From Hephaestia mangrovi (GTDB lineage: Bacteria > Pseudomonadota > Alphaproteobacteria > Sphingomonadales > Sphingomonadaceae), in NCBI RefSeq assembly GCF_019880555.1, contig NZ_JAINVU010000001.1:434001-498000 (forward strand): DNA of 64,000 nucleotides, read 5' to 3'. Of this stretch, positions 1 to 8,525 are shown one piece after another. The stretch's first letter is position 1. Each line of letters opens with the position of its first letter. Both the position numbers and the translations under genes were made by a program. The notes below the pieces were generated by a model. The model searched no databases. It saw nothing but the letters and a program-made list of their open reading frames with translations, and was not told where the DNA came from.

Positions 1-236
1 AGATCGGGGATGACGACGGCCTGCAGCTTGCATTCGTGGCCGACCGCGAAACCGGCCGGCGCATCGACCAGGCTTGCCGGATCGGCCTCCAGATAGGGGA
101 TGTGGCCGAACAATCGGCCGTCGATGCTGGTTTCGACGAGTAGCGGCTTGTCCTGCGCTTGCGCCGCCGCGGCGACGTTCATGGCGAAAGCGATCGCCGC
201 GATCATGCGGCACAGGATCGCGAGCGGACGGACCAT
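1..236 (-). CDS. Secreted protein of unknown function, 3' end outside window
   Basis: The minus-strand frame opens with ATG at 236 and runs off the left edge, so only about 78 residues are visible. The first 28 residues form a signal peptide: a basic start (MVRPLAILCR), a hydrophobic Ala-rich core and an AQAQD-type cleavage region. The mature part (PLLVETSIDGRLFGHIPYLE and onward) contains one Cys and matches no family I recognise. It is divergent from the pseudouridine synthase gene at 301. Function is unknown; only export is supported by what can be seen. Confidence 0.6.
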   Translation of the reverse strand, partial: MVRPLAILCRMIAAIAFAMNVAAAAQAQDKPLLVETSIDGRLFGHIPYLEADPASLVDAPAGFAVGHECKLQAVVIPD

Positions 237-300
237 GCAAACTCCCGGGGATGACAATCGCGCTCTGGCATGGCGGCGCGCGCGGTGGCAAGGGGACATC

Positions 301-951
301 ATGCTCAGCGACCGTATCCTGTTCATCGATGGCGAAGCGATCGTGCTCGACAAGCCCGCCGGGCTTCCCGTCGACGCGCCGCGCGACGGCAGCCTGAGCC
401 TCGAGAACCATCTCGCCAGCCTGACCTTCGGGTTCCAGCGCTGGCCGCTGCCGGTTCACCGGCTCGATCGCGATACCTCGGGCTGCCTGCTGCTGGCGCG
501 CAATCCCAAGGCGCACAAACGCTTTCAGCGCGCGTTCGAGGCGGGCGAGGTGACCAAACGCTATCTCGCGGTGCTGGACGGCGTGCCCGAGGGCGAAAGC
601 GGCATGATCGACCTGCCGCTCATCAAGATCAGCAGCGCCGAACGCGGCTGGCGGATGACGGGGGCGACCAACGGCAAGCCATCGCGGACCGGATGGCGCG
701 TGCTGACGGTGCGCGAGGGCCGGGCGCTGGTGGAATTCCGCCCGGAAACCGGCCGCACGCACCAGATCCGCGTCCACGCGGCGGAAGGGCTGGGCGCGCC
801 GGTTTCGGGCGATCCCGTCTATGGCTCGGGCGGCGCAGCGATGCTGCTCCATGCCGCGGCGCTGACCGTGCCGCGCCCGCCCAAGCCGGATGTCATTGCC
901 GAAGCGCCGCTGCCCGAGCGCTTTGCGGCGGCGGGATTCGCCGATGGTTGA
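301..951 (+). CDS. RluA-family RNA pseudouridine synthase
   Basis: This 216-residue protein should isomerise uridine to pseudouridine in rRNA or tRNA. The signature HRLDRDTSG, with the catalytic Asp, lies near residue 58, followed by the GRTHQIRVH motif near residue 150. There is no N-terminal S4 domain, as in the short RluA/TruC-like members. The ATG at 301 was chosen over upstream in-frame codons because AAGGGG lies just upstream and homology begins there. Its stop overlaps the arfB start, so the two genes are translationally coupled. The exact target uridine cannot be told from sequence. Confidence 0.9.
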   Translation: MLSDRILFIDGEAIVLDKPAGLPVDAPRDGSLSLENHLASLTFGFQRWPLPVHRLDRDTSGCLLLARNPKAHKRFQRAFEAGEVTKRYLAVLDGVPEGESGMIDLPLIKISSAERGWRMTGATNGKPSRTGWRVLTVREGRALVEFRPETGRTHQIRVHAAEGLGAPVSGDPVYGSGGAAMLLHAAALTVPRPPKPDVIAEAPLPERFAAAGFADG

Positions 952-1342
952 GATTCCCGAAGACGTGCTCGAGGAGCGGTTTCTGGCCTCGACCGGACCG
1001 GGCGGGCAGAACGTCAACAAGGTCGCCACCGCCTGCCAGTTGAGGGCCGACGTGTTCCGGCTGGGGCTTGCGCCCGACGTCTACAAACGACTGAAGGAAC
1101 TTGCCGGATCGCGACTGACCGCGTCGGGCGAGCTCGTCATCACCGCGCGGCGCTTTCGCACGCAGGAGGCCAACCGGCAGGACGCGCGCGAGCGGCTTGC
1201 CGAGCTGATCGCCAAGGCGCACCATCGCCCGGCCAAGCGCCGCCCGACCCGGCCGAGCAAGGCGGCCAAGGCGCGGCGCGTCGATGCCAAGAAGGGGCGG
1301 AGCGCCGTGAAGGCGGGGCGGGGGAAGGTGCGGCTCGATTGA
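944..1342 (+). CDS. arfB: Alternative ribosome-rescue peptidyl-tRNA hydrolase ArfB (YaeJ)
   Basis: This 132-residue protein is a single-domain release-factor homologue that frees ribosomes stalled on non-stop mRNA. The catalytic GGQ motif sits in GPGGQNVNK near residue 22. The C-terminal 40 residues are very rich in Lys and Arg (RPAKRRPTRPSKAAKARR), the tail that in this family inserts into the empty mRNA channel. It lacks the stop-codon recognition domain of RF1/RF2, as expected for ArfB. The ATG at 944 overlaps the end of the upstream pseudouridine synthase gene by 8 nt. Confidence 0.92.
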   Translation: MVEIPEDVLEERFLASTGPGGQNVNKVATACQLRADVFRLGLAPDVYKRLKELAGSRLTASGELVITARRFRTQEANRQDARERLAELIAKAHHRPAKRRPTRPSKAAKARRVDAKKGRSAVKAGRGKVRLD

Positions 1343-1371
1343 GCTGACCTTGTTTCGGGGCCTCTGCGTAA

Positions 1372-1434
1372 TCGCAGCCGGTGCATTTTGGCGGGATGGA
1401 GGTCCATGGACCCTGAAACAAGTTCAGGGTGACG
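1372..1434 (+). repeat. 5'-truncated copy of the 98-bp palindromic element
   Basis: The right arm lies at 1403-1434 (CCATGGACCCTGAA, loop, TTCAGGGTGACG). Upstream sequence from about 1372 resembles the element's spacer, including the string gcagccggtgc shared with the copy near 28605. The left arm is absent. It follows the arfB stop. Confidence 0.7.
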
Positions 1435-1468
1435 AGTCCGTTTGGGGTGATCTTCGGTCTTCAAGCAC

Positions 1469-1683
1469 CGTCATGCTGAACTCGTTTCAGCACCCATGGT
1501 GCGACGGCGGCCGGTATGCGTGGCGGTGATGGAACGCGATAACAGGCGCACGACGGGCAGCGCGGCGAGGCTGACCTTCACTCTCGTTATCGGCCAACTT
1601 GTTTCAGACGCGATCGAGCGCCATGTCCGGGGCGCGCGCCGCGGGCGTTGCGCCATGGATGCTGAAACAAGTTCAGCATGACG
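1469..1683 (+). repeat. Enlarged copy of the palindromic element
   Basis: A left arm at 1469-1499 (GTCATGCTGAAC...TTTCAGCACCCATGG) faces a right arm at 1653-1683 (CCATGGATGCTGAA...TTCAGCATGACG). The spacer is about 153 nt instead of the usual 35 or so, and itself holds CGATAAC and GTTATCG in inverted orientation. With the preceding truncated copy, this fills the gene-free stretch 1343-1702; I see nothing else there. Confidence 0.65.
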
Positions 1684-1702
1684 GGTGAATTGAAAGGACA
1701 CC

Positions 1703-2185
1703 ATGTATCAGTTCGATATCGCCGCCGGGAGCAAGGCCGAGCTTTACCGCGACCTCGCGTCCGCGCTCGACGCGCTGACCGCCGACGAGACGGACGGCAT
1801 CGCCAACATGGCCAATGCCGCGGCGCTGATCTGGCAGTATTTGCCCGATCTCAACTGGGCGGGATTCTATCGAATGGTGGGCGGCGAGCTGGTGCTCGGC
1901 CCGTTCCAGGGCAAGGCGGCGTGCATCCGCATTCGGTTGGGCAAGGGCGTGTGCGGCACCGCGGCGGCGACCGGCGAGACGCAGCGCGTGGCCGACGTGC
2001 TGGCCTTTCCCGGCCATATCGCCTGCGATGCGGCGAGCCGGTCCGAGCTGGTCGTGCCGATCGTGCGCGACGGAGGGGTGATCGCGGTGCTCGATCTCGA
2101 CAGCCCGCTGCCCGAGCGGTTCGATGCCGAGGATGCGGCGGGCTGCGAGGCGCTGGCGGTGCTGCTTTCTTCCAGGATCGGTTAA
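1703..2185 (+). CDS. msrC: Free methionine-(R)-sulfoxide reductase (GAF-domain fRMsr)
   Basis: This 160-residue single GAF-domain protein matches the YebR/fRMsr family, which reduces free Met-R-sulfoxide in the cytoplasm. The family's DLNWAGFY motif is near residue 49. Cysteines appear at the three expected places: ACIRI, GVCGTAAA and HIACDA. The C-terminal SELVVPI and GVIAVLDLDSP strings are also typical. AAAGGACACC upstream serves as ribosome binding site. It is monocistronic, with repeats upstream and an RcnB-like gene downstream. Confidence 0.9.
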   Translation: MYQFDIAAGSKAELYRDLASALDALTADETDGIANMANAAALIWQYLPDLNWAGFYRMVGGELVLGPFQGKAACIRIRLGKGVCGTAAATGETQRVADVLAFPGHIACDAASRSELVVPIVRDGGVIAVLDLDSPLPERFDAEDAAGCEALAVLLSSRIG

Positions 2186-2307
2186 CCATCCGGCGCCCCA
2201 AAGCGGGACGCGCTCGTCTGTGGCGAGCGTGAAGGCGGCATGATATGCAGGGGCGAAGATCGCGCGCGTTGGACGATAAGTGACGCGCCCGACAGGGAGA
2301 ATCGACC

Positions 2308-3129
2308 ATGCGAACCCTGCTTTTCGCCACCGTCGCCGGGCTTGGCCTGGTCATTGCCGGTCCCGCTTTGGCGCAACGCGCACCGCATCCGCCCGCCGGT
2401 GGACACTGGCATGGCGGCAATGGGCATTGGTCCGGCCATGGCCGCCACGATTGGGGCGGCAGCGTCGGCGGGCGCTGGATCGGCGGCACGCGCGCGCCGG
2501 GCGGCTGGAGCGCCTATCGCCGGCCGGTGAGGGGCTGGGCGATGCCGGGCTATTGGCTCGCGCCGCGATTCACCATCACCGCTTGGGGCGCCTATGGCCT
2601 CAGCGCGCCGCCTTACGGCTATCACTGGTCGCGCTATTACGACGATGCCGTGCTGGTCGACCAATATGGCCGGGCGATGGATTGCGTGAACAGCGTCGAT
2701 TGGGATGGCGGCTATGCCGAGGGCTATGCCGACAATGGCGATGACGATTACGATTACAGCCATGATGCCGGGCCGGGCGCGCCCTATCCGCCGCCGGGCG
2801 ATATGCCGCCACCGCCGCCGGGAGCCGTGCCGCCGCCGCCCGGCGCGCATGTCGAGACGCGGACCTATCGTTACGATGGCGGCGCGCCCGTGGTGGTTCA
2901 TGCCGGCCCCGATTGCGGCTGCGCGGGCCGGGTCGTCGGCGGTTGGTATTATCCGCCGGCCACGACGACGACGGTGACGATCACCTCGGTTCCCGTGACG
3001 CGGACGGTGACGACCACCGAATATATCGAGGAAGCACGACCGGTTGTGCATCACGCCCGGCGCGTCTATCATCCGGCCAAGCCGACCAAGATCATCCGAC
3101 GCTACCATACCAAATTGATCAAGCGCTAA
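2308..3129 (+). CDS. RcnB-like secreted protein with Pro-rich segment
   Basis: The 273-residue product begins with a signal peptide ending at GPALAQR (about residue 23). His/Gly/Trp-rich repeats follow (HWHGGNGHWSGHGRHDWGG), then the RcnB-type motif PGYWLAPRF...YGLSAPPYGYHW near residues 82-110, with VDQYGRAMD. The middle is Pro-rich (PPPGDMPPPPPGAVPPPPG). The end is basic (TKIIRRYHTKLIKR). RcnB family proteins sit in the periplasm; E. coli RcnB modulates Ni/Co export. Metal binding is only suggested here by the His content. No rcnA-like pump is adjacent. A second RcnB-like gene lies at 40427. Confidence 0.7.
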   Translation: MRTLLFATVAGLGLVIAGPALAQRAPHPPAGGHWHGGNGHWSGHGRHDWGGSVGGRWIGGTRAPGGWSAYRRPVRGWAMPGYWLAPRFTITAWGAYGLSAPPYGYHWSRYYDDAVLVDQYGRAMDCVNSVDWDGGYAEGYADNGDDDYDYSHDAGPGAPYPPPGDMPPPPPGAVPPPPGAHVETRTYRYDGGAPVVVHAGPDCGCAGRVVGGWYYPPATTTTVTITSVPVTRTVTTTEYIEEARPVVHHARRVYHPAKPTKIIRRYHTKLIKR

Positions 3130-3155
3130 CGCGGGGTCGCAACCGCGTTTACCGG

Positions 3156-3199
3156 GCAGGAACGGCGCAGCACCTCGCTGAACGCCGCGCCGTTCCTGC
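3156..3199 (+). terminator. Perfect 13-bp hairpin downstream of the RcnB-like gene
   Basis: GCAGGAACGGCGC at 3156-3168 and GCGCCGTTCCTGC at 3187-3199 are exact inverted copies around an 18-nt loop, 27 bp after the stop codon. No T-run follows, so it may be a stability hairpin or a factor-aided terminator rather than a classical intrinsic one. Confidence 0.5.
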
Positions 3200-3304
3200 A
3201 AGGAAGAGAGCTTCGTTGGAGGCGGATGCACCGGGCGCCCGCTTCACCTTGCCGCTGATCGTTGGCATTCGCGCGGCACGAGGAAGCCTTCAAGCATGAC
3301 TTTT

Positions 3305-3402
3305 GTCATGCTGAACCTGGCTCAGCATTCCATGGTTCAACATTGACGTCTCGCGCGCCGCCGATGGTGGTCCATGGACCCTGAAACGAGTTCAGGGTGA
3401 CG
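3305..3402 (+). repeat. Complete 98-bp palindromic element
   Basis: The left arm is at 3305-3335 (ATGCTGAA/CTCAGCAT pairing) and the right arm at 3371-3402 (ACCCTGAA/TTCAGGGT pairing), around a 35-nt spacer. It occupies the middle of the gene-free stretch 3130-3536, which also contains the terminator-like hairpin at 3156 and an A/T-rich leader from about 3430. Confidence 0.75.
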
Positions 3403-3429
3403 ACCGGGGCGGTGGTTCCGTCCGCGTTA

Positions 3430-3527
3430 CGGTTGCAAATGCTGCAACTGCGAAAGATTGAAATAAAATTGCAACATTGCGCAACGATCGACATATCGCC
3501 CGCGTCGGCAATCAAGCCGACAAGGAG
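3430..3527 (+). promoter_or_regulatory. A/T-rich leader with reiterated TTGC motifs
   Basis: This is a marked A/T-rich patch in a GC-rich window. It contains TTGCAA, GCAAC, TTGCAACATTGC and GCAAC in close succession and ends in AAGGAGG at 3521-3527, ten bases before a small ORF. TTGAAA with weak candidate -10 sequences is present, but I cannot fix a start site. I infer a promoter plus operator for the 28-residue peptide. Confidence 0.35.
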
Positions 3528-3536
3528 GCCATCTCA

Positions 3537-3623
3537 ATGCGTTACATGGAAACCGTCACGGGCAGCATGCTGACCCTGGCGACCCTGGCGCTGGTGGTCG
3601 GAACGGGTATCACCCTCATCTGA
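3537..3623 (+). CDS. 28-residue single-span membrane peptide
   Basis: ATG at 3537 follows a near-perfect Shine-Dalgarno AAGGAGG with a 9-nt gap. The peptide starts MRYMETVTGS and continues with about 18 uncharged hydrophobic residues (MLTLATLALVVGTGITLI) before TGA at 3621-3623. It would be one membrane span with a short N-terminal tail. The strong ribosome binding site in an A/T-rich leader is the main evidence for translation. No family is recognised; function unknown. Confidence 0.5.
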   Translation: MRYMETVTGSMLTLATLALVVGTGITLI

Positions 3624-3746
3624 CGCATCAGCCCCCGGCTGCCTTCCCGCGAGGGGAGGCATGCACGGGGGATGGGTGCTGTCGCTGTCGCGCCGGGCTG
3701 GATGCGTTTCAGCGCTTATGGCGCTCAATCCGTATCATGCTCGTCG

Positions 3747-3778
3747 TCCATGGATGCTGAACCAGGTTCGGCATGACG
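3747..3778 (+). repeat. Solo right arm of the palindromic element
   Basis: CCATGGATGCTGAACC followed by GGTTCGGCATGACG gives arms ATGCTGAA/TTCGGCAT, where the one change still allows G-U pairing in RNA. It lies 22 bp downstream of the dnaJ stop. Confidence 0.6.
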
Positions 3779-3800
3779 GACTCTATCAGGAGGACGGCGA

Positions 3801-4928
3801 TCAGCCCCCGAACGCGGCCTTCACCTTGTCGAAGAAACCGCTGGCTTGCGGGCATTCCTCGCCGGTTTCGGTATCGCGGAACGCTTCGAGCAGCTCGCGC
3901 TGCTTGGCCGATAGCTTGGTCGGCGTCTCGACCTCGATCCGCACCACCAGATCGCCACGGCCGCGGCCTTGCAGCACCGGCATGCCGGCGCCGCGGTGGC
4001 GGATTTCGCGGCCCGACTGGATGCCGGCGGGAATCTTGACGGTATAGGTCTCGCCATCCGGATTGGGGATCTCGATCGCCCCGCCCAGCGCCGCCGTGGT
4101 GATGCTGATCGGCGCGCGCGCATAGAGCGTGGTGCCCTCGCGCTCGAAGATCGAATGCCGCGCGACGTGGAGGAAGATGTAGAGATCGCCGGCCGGCGCG
4201 CCGCGCATGCCCGCTTCGCCTTCGCCGGCGAGGCGGATGCGGGTGCCTTCGTCGACACCCGCCGGAATGTTGACCTGCAGCGTCTTGGTGGTGTCGATCC
4301 GGCCCTCGCCGCGGCAATCGCGGCATGGCTCGGCGATCATCTCGCCGACGCCGTGGCAAGCGGGGCAAGTGCGCTCGACGACGAAGAAGCCCTGTTGCGC
4401 GCGGACCTTGCCCATGCCGGCGCAGGTCGCGCAGGTCTTGGCCTGGGTGCCCGCCGCGGCGCCCGAGCCGCTGCACGATTCGCAGGCGCTGGTGACGTCG
4501 ATGGTGATCTCGGTCGCCTTGCCGTGGAACGCGTCTTCGAGGCTGATTTCCATGTCGTAGCGCAGATCGGCGCCGCGCCGTGCGCCGGGCCGGCCGCGCT
4601 GCTGCGCCGCGCCGCCCATGAACTCGCCGAAGATATTCTCGAAAATGTCGGAGAAAGCGCCGAAATCGGCCGCGCCGGCATGGCCGCCGCCACCGCCGTT
4701 CTGGAACGCGGCATGGCCGAAGCGATCATAGGCCGCGCGCTTCTGCGGGTCTTTCAGGCAATCATAGGCTTCGCTGACCGCCTTGAACTTCGCCTCGTGA
4801 TCCTTGCACCCGCCATTCTTGTCCGGGTGATATTTCATCGCGAGCTTGCGATAGGAGGACTTGATCGTCCCGGCATCGGCGTCACGCGAGCAACCGAGCA
4901 GTTCGTAATAATCGACTTGGGTGGTCAT
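3801..4928 (-). CDS. dnaJ: Chaperone protein DnaJ
   Basis: This 375-residue DnaJ is the type I co-chaperone that stimulates DnaK ATPase and delivers clients. The J domain occupies residues 1-70 with the HPD motif in MKYHPDKNG. A Gly-rich segment follows (NGGGGGHAG). The zinc-finger region near 130-210 holds four CxxCxGxG-type repeats (CESCSGSG, CATCAGMG, CPACHGVG, CRDCRGEG). The rest is the substrate-binding C-terminal domain. It lies 94 bp downstream of dnaK on the same strand, separated by a long hairpin. Confidence 0.97.
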   Translation of the reverse strand: MTTQVDYYELLGCSRDADAGTIKSSYRKLAMKYHPDKNGGCKDHEAKFKAVSEAYDCLKDPQKRAAYDRFGHAAFQNGGGGGHAGAADFGAFSDIFENIFGEFMGGAAQQRGRPGARRGADLRYDMEISLEDAFHGKATEITIDVTSACESCSGSGAAAGTQAKTCATCAGMGKVRAQQGFFVVERTCPACHGVGEMIAEPCRDCRGEGRIDTTKTLQVNIPAGVDEGTRIRLAGEGEAGMRGAPAGDLYIFLHVARHSIFEREGTTLYARAPISITTAALGGAIEIPNPDGETYTVKIPAGIQSGREIRHRGAGMPVLQGRGRGDLVVRIEVETPTKLSAKQRELLEAFRDTETGEECPQASGFFDKVKAAFGG

Positions 4929-4949
4929 GATTGGCCCCCGGTCCCCATG

Positions 4950-5006
4950 CCGTCACCCCCGCGCACCGCCGTCGACGATCGACGGCGGCCGGCGCGGCGG
5001 TGACGG
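4950..5006 (-). promoter_or_regulatory. Long intercistronic hairpin between dnaK and dnaJ
   Basis: An inner perfect 10-bp stem (CCGCCGTCGA at 4966-4975, TCGACGGCGG at 4979-4988) is nested in an outer stem CCGTCACC/GGTGACGG (4950-4957 and 4999-5006). No T-tract follows on the minus strand, so mRNA processing or stabilisation of the dnaK transcript is more likely than simple termination. Confidence 0.55.
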
Positions 5007-5022
5007 AGGGTCCGCATTCTAC

Positions 5023-6936
<1,914 letters not shown>

Positions 6937-7022
6937 GGTCCTGTTTGGCCCCTCACGAACAATAATAACGTCGATGCACCGAGCGCCCGATAGGGCCGCT
7001 TTGTGCACCTTTCCGCCGAGCG

Positions 7023-7050
7023 ATATAGGGGGGCTGATGCTTGCCGCAAG
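7023..7050 (-). promoter_or_regulatory. Candidate RpoH (sigma-32) promoter for dnaK
   Basis: On the minus strand CTTGCGG (from 7050) is followed about 13 nt later by CCCCTATAT, ending at 7023. This resembles the heat-shock consensus CTTG...CCCCATNT. It lies about 87 nt upstream of the dnaK ATG. Assignment is by eye only. Confidence 0.5.
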
Positions 7051-7103
7051 ATTATCGCGTGCGTAGGACGGCCGCAAAGGTTCCCAATTCGGGAGATTCT
7101 ATC

Positions 7104-7544
7104 GTGAAGACCGCGTTTTTGTATCCCCTGGCGGCGCTTGCGCTCGCATCGTGCGGCGGGCCCAAGGAGGTGACAGTCGATCACGGCTGGGTGCGGCTGC
7201 CGGTTGTCGCCGGGCGGCCGGCCGCGGCCTATTTCACGCTGCACGGCGGCAAGGCGGGCGCAATCATGATCGGCGTCTCGTCCCCCGATGCGCAATCGGC
7301 GCAGATGCACCAGAGCATGGAAGCGAACGGCGTTTCGACGATGATGCCGTTGACGCAGGTGGTGGCGCCCGCGGGCGGCAAGGTGCGCTTCGCCCCCGGC
7401 GGCAAGCACGTCATGCTGTTCGGGCTGAAACAGGGGATCGCGCCGGGGGGCAACGTGCAGCTGCACTTCGCCTTCGCCGACGGCAAGACGATCGATTACG
7501 CCGCCAAGGCGGTGGCGGCGACCGATCCGGCGCCCGAGGATTGA
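7104..7544 (+). CDS. Periplasmic copper chaperone PCu(A)C
   Basis: This 146-residue lipoprotein-like protein has an N-terminal signal ending LALASCGG, so Cys is probably lipidated. The PCu(A)C copper site is present as MHQSM near residue 70 and GGKHVMLFG near residue 100 (His and Met ligands). The family delivers Cu(I) to cytochrome c oxidase Cu-A centres. A GTG start at 7104 was chosen because GGGAGA lies 7 bases upstream and it gives a correct signal peptide. Its stop overlaps the TTG start of the next gene. Confidence 0.8.
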   Translation: MKTAFLYPLAALALASCGGPKEVTVDHGWVRLPVVAGRPAAAYFTLHGGKAGAIMIGVSSPDAQSAQMHQSMEANGVSTMMPLTQVVAPAGGKVRFAPGGKHVMLFGLKQGIAPGGNVQLHFAFADGKTIDYAAKAVAATDPAPED

Positions 7545-8008
7545 GCAGGCGGCATCCGTCTCGCCCGCTGACGCCGGGTGAGGCCGCGCTGGCCGGCACG
7601 ATATTCGGCGCGGCGATCGATTATGAGCGGGTGCGCATCGTGCGCGGCAAATGGGCGTTCTTCCAGCCGCGACGGACGGTGATGGCGCCATGCGGGCATG
7701 TGCATTTCCATCCGCAAGGGCCGTATTATCGCGACGATTTCGCCGTGGGCGATCTCGGCGACCAGGGATTGTTCATCCATGAGATGACCCACGTCTGGCA
7801 GGCGCAAACGCGCGGGACGCTGTACCTGCCGCTGATGCGCCATCCGTTCTGCCGCTATGCCTATCACTGGCAGCCCGGCCGGCCGTTCGAACGCTACGGC
7901 CTCGAACAGCAAGCCGAGATCGTGCGCCATGCCTTCCTGCTCGAGCGCGGTTTCCGCCTGCCGGACAAGCCGCCGCTGGCCGCCTATCGCGCGCTGTTGC
8001 CGTTTTAG
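7541..8008 (+). CDS. HExxH-motif protein of unknown function
   Basis: The frame starting with TTG at 7541, overlapping the previous stop in TTGA, encodes 155 residues. The key feature is LFIHEMTHVWQAQ near residue 79: a HExxH zinc motif followed by Gln, like the DUF4157-type peptidase-fold domain. Similar sphingomonad proteins are, from memory, labelled Vgr-related, which says little. There is no signal peptide. A glutamate follows the HExxH at YGLEQQAEIV and could be the third ligand. Zinc binding and protease activity are inferred only from the motif. Confidence 0.65.
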   Translation: MSRRHPSRPLTPGEAALAGTIFGAAIDYERVRIVRGKWAFFQPRRTVMAPCGHVHFHPQGPYYRDDFAVGDLGDQGLFIHEMTHVWQAQTRGTLYLPLMRHPFCRYAYHWQPGRPFERYGLEQQAEIVRHAFLLERGFRLPDKPPLAAYRALLPF

Positions 8009-8153
8009 GGTGTGCGGATATTCAGCCCATGGCGGGCTGCAAAGCGCGGCTTACTGCGCTTTAAGGTGCTCACGTACTGAAAGTACGCTGCGCGCCGGTT
8101 CTCGCAACGCCTCACCCTGATCTGATGGAGATCGCAGTCCTGCGCGGAAGCCC

Positions 8154-8251
8154 CGTCATGCTGAACTTGTTTCAGCATCCATGGCGCATCGCTGACCGAT
8201 CGGGTGTGGCTGCTGTCGGTCCATGGACCCTGAAACGAGTTCAGGGTGACG
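8154..8251 (+). repeat. Complete 98-bp palindromic element
   Basis: The left arm at 8154-8184 pairs ATGCTGAA/TTCAGCAT and the right arm at 8220-8251 pairs ACCCTGAA/TTCAGGGT, with a 35-nt spacer. It is the first of three elements in the gene-free stretch 8009-8525. The stretch also has the string GTGCGGATATTCAG twice (near 8012 and 8296). I see no gene in it. Confidence 0.75.
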
Positions 8252-8330
8252 GTTCGATCTTGATACAGCGAAGGTCGTTTCCACCACACCAGGGCGTGCG
8301 GATATTCAGATCGCGGTGGTTGCCTTGCAT

Positions 8331-8426
8331 CGTCATGCCGGACTTGTTCCGGCATTCACCGTGCCGCAAAATCAATGGCTTGAGGATATGAGGCGCTGTG
8401 GACCCCGGAACAGGTCCGGGGTGACG
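8331..8426 (+). repeat. Divergent CCGG-arm copy of the palindromic element
   Basis: The left arm at 8331-8356 pairs ATGCCGGA/TCCGGCAT; the right arm at 8398-8426 pairs ACCCCGGA with TCCGGGGT. All arms are changed from the main type, yet each still pairs with its partner. The spacer is unrelated to that of the other copies. Confidence 0.7.
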
Positions 8427-8440
8427 AGTGAAGCTGACAT

Positions 8441-8513
8441 CCATGGCGCATTGCTGACCGATTGGGCGTGGCGGCTGTCGGTCCATGGATGCTGAAACAA
8501 GTTCAGCATGACG
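8441..8513 (+). repeat. Left-truncated copy of the palindromic element
   Basis: Only CATCCATGG of the left arm remains (near 8440). The spacer closely matches that of the copy at 8154 (gctgaccgattgggcgtgg). The right arm at 8482-8513 pairs ATGCTGAA/TTCAGCAT. It abuts the uup stop codon. Confidence 0.65.
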
Positions 8514-8525
8514 ATGCAGATGGCC

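Noticed and set aside
100..300. Upstream extension of the pseudouridine synthase gene
   Set aside because: The extra residues are not family-like, overlap the divergent secreted-protein gene, and the ATG at 301 has its own ribosome binding site.
1372..1683. Possible CRISPR array from repeated CTGAAACAAGTTCAG blocks
   Set aside because: Copies are inverted relative to each other, spacing is irregular, spacers are related rather than unique, and no cas gene is present.
8009..8525. Possible structured RNA or tRNA gene in a 517-bp gap
   Set aside because: The structure there is fully explained by three palindromic elements; no cloverleaf or T-loop (GGTTCGAATCC-like) sequence is visible.
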